The notes under the pieces: model-generated
What the model was told of the DNA's origin: nothing
The model's input: only the letters and a program-made list of their open reading frames with translations
The model's database searches: none
Shown: positions 7,516 through 15,398 of the stretch, in pieces
How positions within the stretch are numbered: position 1 is the first letter of the stretch
Layout: every line of letters starts with the position of its first letter
Position numbers and translations under genes: made by a program
Source of the DNA: an uncultured Candidatus Saccharibacteria bacterium
GTDB taxonomy: Bacteria > Patescibacteriota > Saccharimonadia > Saccharimonadales > Saccharimonadaceae
DNA length: 27,287 bases
Direction of reading: 5' to 3'
Assembly (NCBI GenBank): GCA_947364965.1
Contig: CANAUU010000004.1
Location: 1 to 27,287 of the forward strand

Positions 7516-7966
7516 ACTTGCCGTCATTATTCCGACTATTTTCGTCGTCGTCCTCGCGGCTGCTTGTGCTTTCTTTATTCTTCGCCCGACATCCTTTCGT
7601 CTCGACGAAGAGTACTATAGCGAAGACATGATTCAGCCCATTTCTGCTACTGATTTACAACGCCTCATCGACAAGAAATCTTCCTTTGCAGTCTTTGTTT
7701 CGCAGCCCGCTTGCCGCACGTCCGATGATCTTAAGAAACATATCCAATCTTTCACTGCTGAACATTCTCTGAAGTTCTACGAAATCGCTTTTTCCGAGCT
7801 CAAAACTCTTCCCGTTGCCGACGCGGTGCGTTTTTATCCTAGTTTTCTTATCTTCGAAAAGGGCAAGTTGGTAGATTTTCTCGAAGCCGATAGCGACGAA
7901 GACGCTCCCGCCTACACTTCGCTTGACGGATTTCAGGCTTGGTTTACAAAACGAGTTGCCTTATAG
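7505..7966 (+). CDS. Membrane-anchored thioredoxin-like protein with CxxS site
   Basis: The 153-aa product has an N-terminal membrane segment (about residues 5-26) and a thioredoxin-like outer domain. SFAVFVSQPACRTS (residues 60-73) sits where thioredoxins have WCxxC, so only C70 remains and the second Cys is Ser73. RFYPSFLIFEKGKLVDF matches the strand with the cis-Pro (about residue 118). A single-Cys site fits a monothiol or isomerase-like role, or loss of redox function, rather than a classic oxidase or reductase. The start is GTG at 7505, inside the end of the rhodanese-like gene. GGAGG for the next gene overlaps this stop, so all are one operon. Partner and substrate are unknown. Confidence 0.65.
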   Translation: MKNKLAVIIPTIFVVVLAAACAFFILRPTSFRLDEEYYSEDMIQPISATDLQRLIDKKSSFAVFVSQPACRTSDDLKKHIQSFTAEHSLKFYEIAFSELKTLPVADAVRFYPSFLIFEKGKLVDFLEADSDEDAPAYTSLDGFQAWFTKRVAL

Positions 7967-7975
7967 GAGGCCACT

Positions 7976-8593
7976 TTGTTGTCCAAGGCATCTCCGAACT
8001 CCCTAGCCTCCTCATCCCGCGTGAAGCCTGCCACCGCGACTTCTAAATCTGCTACCAGTTCCTCCCGTAGTGAAATCTCTACTCCACTTCCCGTCGTCCG
8101 AAAAATGTGTAATTTATGCGAGCCTCTACTTTCTGACAAGACTCGCAAAATGTTTGAGCCTGGCTGTGGCACTGGCAATTTTCTTGCCGAAACTCTCTCC
8201 CGTCGTCTCGAAACAATCTCCAATCCGCATGATGCTCTTGTTGCCCTCTCTAATCTTTATGGCGCCGATATCAATGCGGATTATCTCATCACTGCCCGCA
8301 GTCGCCTAAAGTCAATTATCCTCCAGCGCCTTCCCGGCTCTTTTCTCGACTACCGATTTCTTCCTCTCGTCGACCTTTTTCTTCAGTCGAACCTTATTCA
8401 GGGTGACTTGATCGATCATTACGAGAAAATTACTTTCGTCGATTGGCAGCCAATTTCCGAATACAACTTCCGCGCCACTCCAACTCGATTAAGCGATATG
8501 TTGGACCAAACAGCGTCCGCGTTATCAAGCAAAGTCTCAGCAAAAACAGCCCCCAATCTTTTGCAAAACATTCCGGAGCAAAACCATGTCTGA
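7976..8593 (+). CDS. Small adenine methyltransferase-like subunit (SAM-binding, no NPPY)
   Basis: The 205-aa product has a Ser/Thr-rich N-terminus (residues 3-37), then STPLPVVRKMCNL and motif I EPGCGTGNFL (residues 61-70), which binds S-adenosylmethionine in N6-adenine methyltransferases. LYGADIN (94-100) and NLIQGDLI (139-146) follow, with ITFVDW near 152. The catalytic NPPY motif is missing. I recall similar short methylase-like proteins beside large helicase-methylases in restriction loci, which fits the next gene. The start is TTG (7976, or 7979 with better spacing) behind GGAGG at 7966-7970, which overlaps the previous stop. The 3' end overlaps the next gene by 8 nt. It is probably a partner subunit rather than an independent enzyme. 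Confidence 0.65.
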   Translation: MLSKASPNSLASSSRVKPATATSKSATSSSRSEISTPLPVVRKMCNLCEPLLSDKTRKMFEPGCGTGNFLAETLSRRLETISNPHDALVALSNLYGADINADYLITARSRLKSIILQRLPGSFLDYRFLPLVDLFLQSNLIQGDLIDHYEKITFVDWQPISEYNFRATPTRLSDMLDQTASALSSKVSAKTAPNLLQNIPEQNHV

Positions 8594-11500
8594 TTTTCCA
8601 AATGACACACCAGGAAAAGCCACATTCAGCCTCCGCCCCGAGCAACAGGCTGCCATTGATCAAACCTACCACTACTGGCAGCAAACTTCTTCTCCTAAAG
8701 TTCCCACCAATGACTCAACCGTCAAATCCTCCCAACCCCAAACCCTTTCCGTCGACATCCCTTCTACTAAGCCTTCTCCACGTCAATTTCTCTGGAATGC
8801 GAAACCCCGTTTCGGTAAAACTTTCGCTGCCTATGAATTTGCTCGGAAAATCAATGCCTGGCGTATCCTTATTATAACGAACCGCCCCGCCATTTCCGAC
8901 GCTTGGGCTAGCGATTTTTTCGCCCATGTCGCGCCGAAAACCAATTACATCTTTGCTAGTGCTAAGCCTCATTCCTGTTCGACGCCCACCACTACTAAAA
9001 TCTCCCCACCAACACCCGCTATTAGTACCGACATTCTCCCCGCACAAGCCTTGTCAAATTCTCGCATCTACTCCCGTTCCGAACTCATTCGCCGCCCCGA
9101 ACTTCTCGCACGCCCGCTCGTCTTCTTCATCTCGCTCCAAGACATCAAAGGCAAGGACCTTACCTCCGCCGATTTCAAGACCAAAAATCAGTGGATTTTC
9201 GACGTCGAAAAAGGTTGGGACTTGCTCATCATCGACGAAAGCCACGAGGGAATTAAAACCGCCAAAACTTCTGCCGTCCTCAACCAACTAAAGGCCAACT
9301 TCACGCTCTACCTTTCCGGCACCCCCTTCCGCGCCCTCGCCGATCAAGATTTCTCCGCCGATCAAATCTTCAACTGGACTTATCTTGATGAGCAAAAATC
9401 CTATCGCGACCGTCCACGCCTTGATTTTCGCATTTGCAATCTTTCCGATTGTTTCGCATCAAACGATCATCAACCCCGCCCGCTTAATATGTCATCGCAC
9501 TTGCCTCTCGACCTAGGTGAACTTTTTCAGACCTCTGGGGCTCAATTCGCCTATCCCGTCGCCGTTCAATCCTGGCTGGATTATATGGCGCTGATTTTCC
9601 GCTCTCAGCCCGACCTCCATCACACTTTTTGGCTCCTCTCTAAGGTTAATGATTGTAAAGCTCTTCAAATCGTTCTCGCCCAGCACTCATTCTTCCAGGA
9701 TTATAAGGTCGTTCTCGCCGCTGGCAAGATGTCGAGCAGCGCTGTCCTCTCTAACGTTCGCAGTGCTATTGGTTCTCGACCTGATCAAGCCAAAACCATT
9801 ACTCTTTCCTGCGGGCGTCTTACCACCGGCATAACTATTCCGGAGTGGGCCGCCGTTTTTATGCTGTATAGCACAAATGATCTATCCCGTCTCAGCTCTG
9901 CTCAATATCTCCAAACCGTTTTCCGCGCCCAAAATCCCAATCCCGCCAGCGCACAGACGAAAACCAAATCCTACGTCTTCGATTTTGCGCCCGACCGCGT
10001 TCTCACCATTCTCCAAGATTACGCCCAGAGCCTATGTAATCTTCCGCCCGACCGCGCCCTTCCGGAACTCCTAAAGTATCTCACCGTCAGCACTCTTAAT
10101 GCTAGCAAGAATCAGTTCACCCTGCTCGGCGCTGTTGATGTAATGGAACTCCCGCGCCGTCTTGTTGCGCAGGAAATTGTCGATGGTGGCTTCGTCTTTT
10201 CTAATAAACTATTCAATATTCACAATATTTTCCATGCCTCCGCCGCTGCTCAAAAAGTTATTAATAAACTTACCGCCCTTCGCAAAAACCGTCTTGAAAA
10301 GTCTCCCAGTCAACTCCCTCTACCCACTACGAAGCTTGACGCTGCTGGTCAACCACTTACTAATCCCGAGCTAATCAACCAGGCATTTCAAGAAGTCCTC
10401 AAAAACCCTAAATACCGCAAATTTAATTCCCAGACTCGCCAGAAACTCCATAATCTCGCCCTTCTTGAAACTATGGAAAACTTTGCGCTCGACGAGCTTT
10501 CGCCTGCCGACCAAATTAATTTCGAAAATGCTCTTCGCGAAGTCCGCGATACCGCTAGTCGTCTTGCTCGCCGGCAGAAAAAACGCGAAGAAGATAATTA
10601 TCGTGATAAACTCCGCGGGTTTTCGCGCACAATTCCAATGCTACTCCATACTTATGGCGAGCCTAACTTCACGTTTTCCGACCTTGCCGAAAAAATCCCC
10701 GACCAGATTTTCTTGGAACTTACTGGTCTTACAAAATCAGATTTCGCCCTCCTCCGTCGTGAGCAATATTTCAACGAACCAAACTGCGACCTCGCAATCC
10801 GCGAGTTCATGCGCCGCGAAAAATCCCTCGCAAATTACTTTCTTCCCGACGCCGATCAAGATATTTTTGACTTCATACCTCTCCAGTACGGCACGCGCGT
10901 CCTGACGCCAAAGTTCACGGCCGAAAAATTACTCCAAAAACTCGAAGTTGCTCGCCCAGGAATTTTCCGTTCTCGCGACCATAAATTTTTCGACCCCGCT
11001 GCCAAAAGTGGCGTCTTTCTCACGCTCATCATTAAAAAACTATACCAAAATCTGCGCCCAGATTTTCCAAGCGATCGCGATTGTTTATTTCATATCCTAA
11101 CCCATCAAATCTATGCTTGGTCCCCCGACGAAATTTCTCACCGCATTGTCAAAAACACGGTCTTGAGCTTCATTCGCACAAACTCACTCCATTTTTCCGA
11201 TGCCGAAATCGCGAAAATCAGTCACAACTTCCTAATCTTTAATCCGATTTTAGAGGCACAAAAATCGCCACGCTCAAAAATTAATTACCCATGGAAGGAA
11301 AATATGAAATTCGATGTTATCGTTAGCAACCCACCCTACCAACTCGGCCGCCGCCAGATTTACGCTGATTTCTATCGGCTTGCCGTTGACCTTGATCCGG
11401 AATTACTATGTATGATTTTTCCGCAAGGCTGGCAAAAACCCTGTAATCACAACGGCCTCGGCCAACTCAACTGCACAAAATACAAACGCGACTCCCATAT

Positions 11501-12338
11501 CGTCAGTATCGATAATTACAATCAAAAATCTGCCGAAAAACTATTCCCCAACATCGGCACTGGTGGTCTAAATATCATCCTGCGCGATCGCAATTATGAC
11601 AATCACGGCAGTATCCCGCAGCTCCTTGCCGGTTGCGAAGCTTCTCCTCTTGTCCTGCCGCTCAATGCTAGCGAGATCTCTAAACCTGCTGAGCTTTTGT
11701 CATTCATCGAGCAATTCAAATACTTACCAAAGATTGAATCGCTCGGTTCTGCTCGCAAGCCCTATGGTTTTTATTCCGACCCCTTGCGTCATCCAGAAAA
11801 ATATCATCTCGATCTTCACGAAACGCCGCAAACTCCCGATGACGTTCGCCTTTTTGGCCTCCTTTCTGATGGTAGTCGTGGCTACCGCTACATTTCTCGC
11901 GCTAGCCTCCCGAAAATTAGTAATAATATCGACCAGTATAAATTGTTCATTCCGAAAGCCTGGGGTAATATGGCCACGAATATCGGTCTTGGCGGTTCAT
12001 ATTCCAATATCTGCGTAGCGTCGCCAGGTGATGTTTGTTCCGAAACTTTCATCGAGTTCGGCCCCTTCGCTTCGCAGGACGAAACCATCAAAGCCGCGAA
12101 GTACTTCATGACTCAGTTTTTTCGCGCCCTGCTCTTCCTAGCCAAAGACACCCAAAACACCACGAAAGACAAATATTGCTATATCCCGCTGCCTGATTTT
12201 AGTGAATCGATTTGGCAACTCAAAATCTCCGAGCTTGATCCAGCGCTCTTTGATTTATACAATGTTCCGCCCGCTACACGCACTTTCATTTCTGATAACG
12301 TCCAGCTTCGCAGTGAAGCCAATATCGAAATCCTATAG
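8586..12338 (+). CDS. Helicase / N6-adenine methyltransferase restriction-type protein
   Basis: The 1250-aa product has an N-terminal superfamily 2 helicase: FSLRPEQQAAID (residues 14-25), Walker A NAKPRFGKT (71-79), DESH as the DEAD-type box (about 217), SGTPF (about 243), and QTVFRAQN as motif VI (about 443). A C-terminal Eco57I-like methyltransferase follows, with motif I as DPAAKSGVFL (about 803, Lys instead of the usual Gly) and the catalytic SNPPY (about 913). The last ~200 residues resemble a target-recognition region (YSNICVASPGD, then FFRALLFLAKDTQ). The architecture matches ATP-dependent restriction-modification proteins, but I see no nuclease motif. Ser/Thr/Pro-rich inserts occur at about 35-66 and 122-150. 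It overlaps the small methyltransferase-like gene by 8 nt. Confidence 0.8.
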   Translation: MSDFPNDTPGKATFSLRPEQQAAIDQTYHYWQQTSSPKVPTNDSTVKSSQPQTLSVDIPSTKPSPRQFLWNAKPRFGKTFAAYEFARKINAWRILIITNRPAISDAWASDFFAHVAPKTNYIFASAKPHSCSTPTTTKISPPTPAISTDILPAQALSNSRIYSRSELIRRPELLARPLVFFISLQDIKGKDLTSADFKTKNQWIFDVEKGWDLLIIDESHEGIKTAKTSAVLNQLKANFTLYLSGTPFRALADQDFSADQIFNWTYLDEQKSYRDRPRLDFRICNLSDCFASNDHQPRPLNMSSHLPLDLGELFQTSGAQFAYPVAVQSWLDYMALIFRSQPDLHHTFWLLSKVNDCKALQIVLAQHSFFQDYKVVLAAGKMSSSAVLSNVRSAIGSRPDQAKTITLSCGRLTTGITIPEWAAVFMLYSTNDLSRLSSAQYLQTVFRAQNPNPASAQTKTKSYVFDFAPDRVLTILQDYAQSLCNLPPDRALPELLKYLTVSTLNASKNQFTLLGAVDVMELPRRLVAQEIVDGGFVFSNKLFNIHNIFHASAAAQKVINKLTALRKNRLEKSPSQLPLPTTKLDAAGQPLTNPELINQAFQEVLKNPKYRKFNSQTRQKLHNLALLETMENFALDELSPADQINFENALREVRDTASRLARRQKKREEDNYRDKLRGFSRTIPMLLHTYGEPNFTFSDLAEKIPDQIFLELTGLTKSDFALLRREQYFNEPNCDLAIREFMRREKSLANYFLPDADQDIFDFIPLQYGTRVLTPKFTAEKLLQKLEVARPGIFRSRDHKFFDPAAKSGVFLTLIIKKLYQNLRPDFPSDRDCLFHILTHQIYAWSPDEISHRIVKNTVLSFIRTNSLHFSDAEIAKISHNFLIFNPILEAQKSPRSKINYPWKENMKFDVIVSNPPYQLGRRQIYADFYRLAVDLDPELLCMIFPQGWQKPCNHNGLGQLNCTKYKRDSHIVSIDNYNQKSAEKLFPNIGTGGLNIILRDRNYDNHGSIPQLLAGCEASPLVLPLNASEISKPAELLSFIEQFKYLPKIESLGSARKPYGFYSDPLRHPEKYHLDLHETPQTPDDVRLFGLLSDGSRGYRYISRASLPKISNNIDQYKLFIPKAWGNMATNIGLGGSYSNICVASPGDVCSETFIEFGPFASQDETIKAAKYFMTQFFRALLFLAKDTQNTTKDKYCYIPLPDFSESIWQLKISELDPALFDLYNVPPATRTFISDNVQLRSEANIEIL

Positions 12339-12649
12339 TGCGCAGTAATCTGCCAGCCTCTATCATTATCACGATATTTTTCATGTTCCGTAATAATTTG
12401 TTATAAAATATATTAATTTTCATAAATATAAATTAAAAAACATGAAAAATTTTTGTCATGTAATATCTCAAAAACTGTTCAAAAATAAAATAAAAAATTT
12501 TTTTGAACCATTTTTCGCAAGATTCTTTGACATTTTTATGTATTTTTTGATAGAAATAGAAAAACGCCGCGAAAATCTTTTCCAAAACTTATTTTTATAT
12601 ATCGCAACTCAAAAGTAGCATGGTGGTCATATAAAAATCCTACACTGGT
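12339..12649. other. AT-rich gene-free segment with inverted repeats
   Basis: No gene is seen here; A and T dominate. TTTTTCATGTT (12377-12387) is exactly inverted as AACATGAAAAA (12439-12449). GTTCAAAAA (12477-12485) is inverted as TTTTTGAAC (12500-12508). The second could be a weak AT-rich terminator for the restriction operon. The composition contrasts with the flanking genes. Confidence 0.6.
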
Positions 12650-12678
12650 TTTACAATTCGACAGGGAAGGAGTATAAT
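12650..12678 (+). promoter_or_regulatory. tRNA-Arg(CCG) promoter
   Basis: TTTACA (12650-12655), a 17-bp spacer and TATAAT (12673-12678). Transcription would start near 12685, a few bases before the mature tRNA. Confidence 0.75.
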
Positions 12679-12688
12679 ATAAACAAGC

Positions 12689-12764
12689 GCGCCCGTAGCT
12701 CAGTGGATAGAGCACTGGCTTCCGGAGCCAGGTGTCGTAGGTTCGACTCCTATCGGGCGTACCA
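12689..12764 (+). tRNA. tRNA-Arg (anticodon CCG)
   Basis: A complete cloverleaf. The acceptor GCGCCCG pairs with CGGGCGT, leaving a G1-U72 wobble at the first pair. The anticodon arm CTGGC-TTCCGGA-GCCAG gives CCG, reading CGG. The T-arm holds GGTTCGACTCC. A73 is followed by an encoded CCA (12762-12764), whose last two bases are also the start of a 17-bp hairpin. Confidence 0.96.
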
Positions 12765-12800
12765 GTATAAGGTCTGAACGTTGGTTCAGACCTTATACTG
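12763..12800 (+). repeat. Perfect 17-bp hairpin fused to the tRNA-Arg 3' end
   Basis: CAGTATAAGGTCTGAAC (12763-12779) is perfectly complementary to 12784-12800, with loop GTTG. It starts inside the CCA tail of tRNA-Arg. The following bases are TATTGGTC, not a T-run, so it is not a standard terminator, though it may still stop polymerase or guide 3' processing. Confidence 0.8.
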
Positions 12801-12825
12801 TATTGGTCAAATTAAAACTCTAATT

Positions 12826-12831
12826 TATAAT
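12826..12831 (+). promoter_or_regulatory. ogt -10 element
   Basis: TATAAT, 11 nt before the ATG at 12843; the predicted 5' UTR is about 4 nt and there is no Shine-Dalgarno. The -35 is weak. Confidence 0.5.
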
Positions 12832-12842
12832 AAATAAGAACA

Positions 12843-13358
12843 ATGTTTACCACCATATATTATTCACCATTCGGGCCCATCTTTCTTCGCGCCGATGATA
12901 ATGCCTTACTCGAACTCCATTTTATCGACGAAGCCATCCTTAATGCTGATCCAAAATCTACTAATTCTAATAACGCCACCACGAATTCATTAATCCTAGG
13001 TGCTACTTTCCGCTGGCTTGACCAATATTTTGCTGGCCAACAGCCAGATTTTCTCCCGCCTTTTCGCCTTGACCTCACGCCATTCAATTGTCGCGTCCTC
13101 GAAATCGCTAGCCAAGTTCCATTCGGCGAAACCATAACCTATGGCGAAATCGCCGACATCATAGCCGCCGAACGCGGACTTTTCAAAATGGCCGCCCAAG
13201 CCGTCGGCACCGCCATGCGCAAAAATCCCATTTGCCTTATCATCCCGTGCCATCGCGTCGTCGGCGCCAACCATCGTCTAGGTGGCTATAACGGCAATTC
13301 CGCCCGCAAGCGCCAACTTCTCACTCACGAAGGCGTTAACACTACACAGCTCATCTAA
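12843..13358 (+). CDS. ogt: Methylated-DNA--protein-cysteine methyltransferase
   Basis: A suicide DNA-repair protein that moves the alkyl group from O6-alkylguanine to its own cysteine. The 171-aa product has normal length. Its C-terminal domain has VPFGETITYGEIA (residues 92-104), AVGTAMRKNP (120-129) and the active site IPCHRVVG with C136, then LGGYNGN. The N-terminal half is divergent and carries a short polar Asn/Thr/Ser insert (about residues 34-50). It stands alone between two tRNA-Arg genes with its own -10 element, and its mRNA is probably almost leaderless. Ogt and Ada-C share this domain; the absence of an Ada regulatory part makes Ogt the better name. Confidence 0.93.
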   Translation: MFTTIYYSPFGPIFLRADDNALLELHFIDEAILNADPKSTNSNNATTNSLILGATFRWLDQYFAGQQPDFLPPFRLDLTPFNCRVLEIASQVPFGETITYGEIADIIAAERGLFKMAAQAVGTAMRKNPICLIIPCHRVVGANHRLGGYNGNSARKRQLLTHEGVNTTQLI

Positions 13359-13423
13359 ACTATGTATAAAACATCATCTCCAGCACTCTAGGCACACCCA
13401 CCCTATCGCAAACCTCTACTCTG

Positions 13424-13432
13424 TGCTACAAT
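13424..13432 (+). promoter_or_regulatory. tRNA-Arg(TCG) extended -10 promoter
   Basis: TGCTACAAT is an extended -10, with TACAAT at 13427-13432. The predicted start is about 3 nt before the mature tRNA. The -35 is weak. Confidence 0.55.
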
Positions 13433-13441
13433 AATAGATAT

Positions 13442-13518
13442 GCACCGGTAGCTCAGTGGATTAGAGCATCTGTCTTCGGAACAGAGGGTCGTAGGTTCGA
13501 ATCCTATCCGGTGTACCA
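13442..13518 (+). tRNA. tRNA-Arg (anticodon TCG)
   Basis: A complete cloverleaf. The acceptor GCACCGG pairs with CCGGTGT, again with a G1-U72 wobble. The anticodon arm TCTGT-CTTCGGA-ACAGA gives TCG, reading CGA. The T-arm holds GGTTCGAATCC. A73 and CCA are encoded (13515-13518). Confidence 0.96.
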
Positions 13519-13581
13519 TGCTTGATATTTGTTAAGTCAAGCCACCGTCATACAACGTTAGATAATTGTAGGGAGTCATGA

Positions 13582-13728
13582 ATGACTAAGGCAGACGAAA
13601 TTAAGGCAATGATGAAGGCTTATAAAGAAGGCGCAGATAAACGTATGAAGCTGGCGAAGGAGTTGCTTGCCAGCATCGATGCGGAAGAACAGCCAAAGAG
13701 CCAGGGCTCAAAGAGTGGGAGCTGCTAG
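13582..13728 (+). CDS. Small uncharacterised protein, 48 aa
   Basis: The product begins MTKADEIKAMMKAYKEG and ends SGSC. It is mostly charged and predicted helical (Lys/Glu/Ala-rich to about residue 38), with no signal peptide or membrane segment. GGGAG lies just upstream (13571-13575). An earlier ATG at 13578 is closed after three codons. Codon choice (GCA, CTG, AAG) differs from the C-ending bias of the neighbours, which may mean recent origin or transfer. It sits between tRNA-Arg and another tiny ORF and may be co-transcribed with the muramidase. I do not recognise a family; it is too short to be certain that it is translated. Confidence 0.5.
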   Translation: MTKADEIKAMMKAYKEGADKRMKLAKELLASIDAEEQPKSQGSKSGSC

Positions 13729-13733
13729 TATAT

Positions 13734-13850
13734 ATGTGGAGCGAAGCCTACGAAGATTGGATGGGAGGGAAAGAACCCGACCCAGCCGATTATGCAGAAG
13801 AAGATTATCAAAAGTTTCAGGAAATCATTAGTGGAGAAGAACAAGAATAA
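13734..13850 (+). CDS. Small acidic uncharacterised protein, 38 aa
   Basis: The product starts MWSEAYEDWMGGKEPD and ends SGEEQE. It is strongly acidic and aromatic-rich with no membrane segment. It begins 5 nt after the stop of the 48-aa ORF, and its 3' end overlaps the muramidase start by 20 nt, so the three could be coupled. GGGAG lies 12 nt before the ATG, which is far for good initiation. No family recognised. It may be a real micro-protein or only a leader ORF controlling the gene downstream. Confidence 0.4.
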   Translation: MWSEAYEDWMGGKEPDPADYAEEDYQKFQEIISGEEQE

Positions 13851-15351
13851 TTCACAAGCCAATCCGGACGTAATCCCAAACGGGGCTATTGACGGGAAGA
13901 CCCAGTCTCCGAAACATCTCACCAATGCAACTTCTGATAAACCAGCAGCAAATCTTGCCGCAGGCGAATCAGATTCGGGAACTCCGCAGCCGCCAATCGT
14001 CATCTCGCCAGCGCAATCGCGCCCAACAATCGAGCCCGAACACACGCGCAAATCTCGCAAACCAATCATCGTCGTAGTCGTCGTTATTGCTCTAATCGCT
14101 GCAGTAATCGCCACTATTTTTCTCATTCACGACCATCTCGAAAACCAGCGCCTTGATGCCGAGTCGGTCGTCCTCAAGGAAAATCTCACCATTGAATTTG
14201 GTCAGTCCGCAAAAGTCTCCGATTTCCTCGCTAACCTCAACGGCTCAATTATTGAAGATAAGCCCATCGATACTGAGCAACTTGGTCAGCAAGAAATCAC
14301 TTTTGAATATATTAACGTGAAGAACCGCAAACGCCCTTCAAAATTCACCATAGAAGTCGTCGACACAACAAAACCGAAGATCTTTGGCGGCAATACCTAT
14401 ACTGTATATACCAACCATCAAGGCGAACTGACCGATTTGATGATGAGTGGTGATAATGTTGACGATAATCCTGTTCGCGAAATCCACGGCAGCTACGACA
14501 TTAACAAGCCCGGCACATATGAATTAAAATATAGTATTACTGATGCTAGTGGAAATCAAACCGTAAAGCCTTTCACGCTCAATGTCATCAATCCTCCCAC
14601 AAGTTCTAATCCTCCTAGCCCACAACCCGAATTAACTCCAATCTCCAGTATTATCAAACAGCACAAAACCACCGAAACAAAAGTCGGCATCGATGTTTCA
14701 CAGTGGCAGGGCGAAATTGATTGGGAAAAAGTAAAAGCCTCTGGCGTCGAGTTTGCTATGCTTCGCATAGGCTATCAGTATGGTTTTGATGGCGAATATG
14801 TTATTGACCCATATTTTGAAGCTAACCTCATTGGCGCTAAAGCTAACCAACTCCCAGTTGGTCTGTATTCTTACTCTTACGCCACGACTCCTGCCGAAGC
14901 CAGAGCCGAAGCCGAATGGATTTTCGCAACCCTCTCCGAAATCGCCAGCCGAAACCCCGAACTTCGGTCTAGCTCGTCCAGCTCAAACATCAACCTTGAG
15001 CTTGGCATTGCTTTTGACTGGGAAAATTGGAGCTACTTCAATACTGTCGGCATGAGTTTTTATACTATCAACAAAACCGCCGAGACCTTCCTAAAAACCG
15101 TAGAAGACGCCGGCTACAAGCCGTTATTATATAGCAGCAAAAACTATCTCGACCTAATCTGGCAACCTAGCCAGCTAGCGCAAAAAATCCCTACCATGAA
15201 TACTTGGCTTGCTCAGTATTATCACTACGCGACTTACGATGGCGATTATCAAATCTGGCAAATGACTGATTCCGGACGAGTTCTTGGCATTAACGAGCCT
15301 GTCGACATCGACATCATGTACCTCAAACCAGGCAACCCAGCTGACACCTAG
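13831..15351 (+). CDS. Membrane-anchored GH25 muramidase (lysozyme-type)
   Basis: GH25 enzymes cut the beta-1,4 bond between MurNAc and GlcNAc in peptidoglycan. The 506-aa product has a polar cytoplasmic N-terminus, one membrane segment (about residues 76-95: IIVVVVVIALIAAVIATIFL), an Ig-like/DUF5011-type segment (about 110-260, with DASGNQTVKPFTLNV), a Pro/Ser linker, and a C-terminal GH25 domain from about 283. Catalytic signatures are GIDVSQWQG (D288) and FDWEN (D396, E398), and the domain ends IWQMTDSG...VDIDIMYL. A Ser-run insert lies before the DWEN strand. I prefer GTG at 13831, which has AGGA 8 nt upstream; ATG at 13792 is possible but lacks a ribosome site and overlaps the acidic ORF further. 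It likely faces outward, for self-wall remodelling or host-wall attack. Confidence 0.88.
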   Translation: MEKNKNNSQANPDVIPNGAIDGKTQSPKHLTNATSDKPAANLAAGESDSGTPQPPIVISPAQSRPTIEPEHTRKSRKPIIVVVVVIALIAAVIATIFLIHDHLENQRLDAESVVLKENLTIEFGQSAKVSDFLANLNGSIIEDKPIDTEQLGQQEITFEYINVKNRKRPSKFTIEVVDTTKPKIFGGNTYTVYTNHQGELTDLMMSGDNVDDNPVREIHGSYDINKPGTYELKYSITDASGNQTVKPFTLNVINPPTSSNPPSPQPELTPISSIIKQHKTTETKVGIDVSQWQGEIDWEKVKASGVEFAMLRIGYQYGFDGEYVIDPYFEANLIGAKANQLPVGLYSYSYATTPAEARAEAEWIFATLSEIASRNPELRSSSSSSNINLELGIAFDWENWSYFNTVGMSFYTINKTAETFLKTVEDAGYKPLLYSSKNYLDLIWQPSQLAQKIPTMNTWLAQYYHYATYDGDYQIWQMTDSGRVLGINEPVDIDIMYLKPGNPADT

Positions 15352-15398
15352 CCGCCAGTCTCGCTAAAATCATTAACCAAAAACCAGAAAGGATCTAT

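Noticed and set aside
12339..12764. Integrative element at tRNA-Arg carrying the restriction genes
   Set aside because: No integrase is present, and I found no direct repeat of the tRNA 3' end at the other side of the locus.
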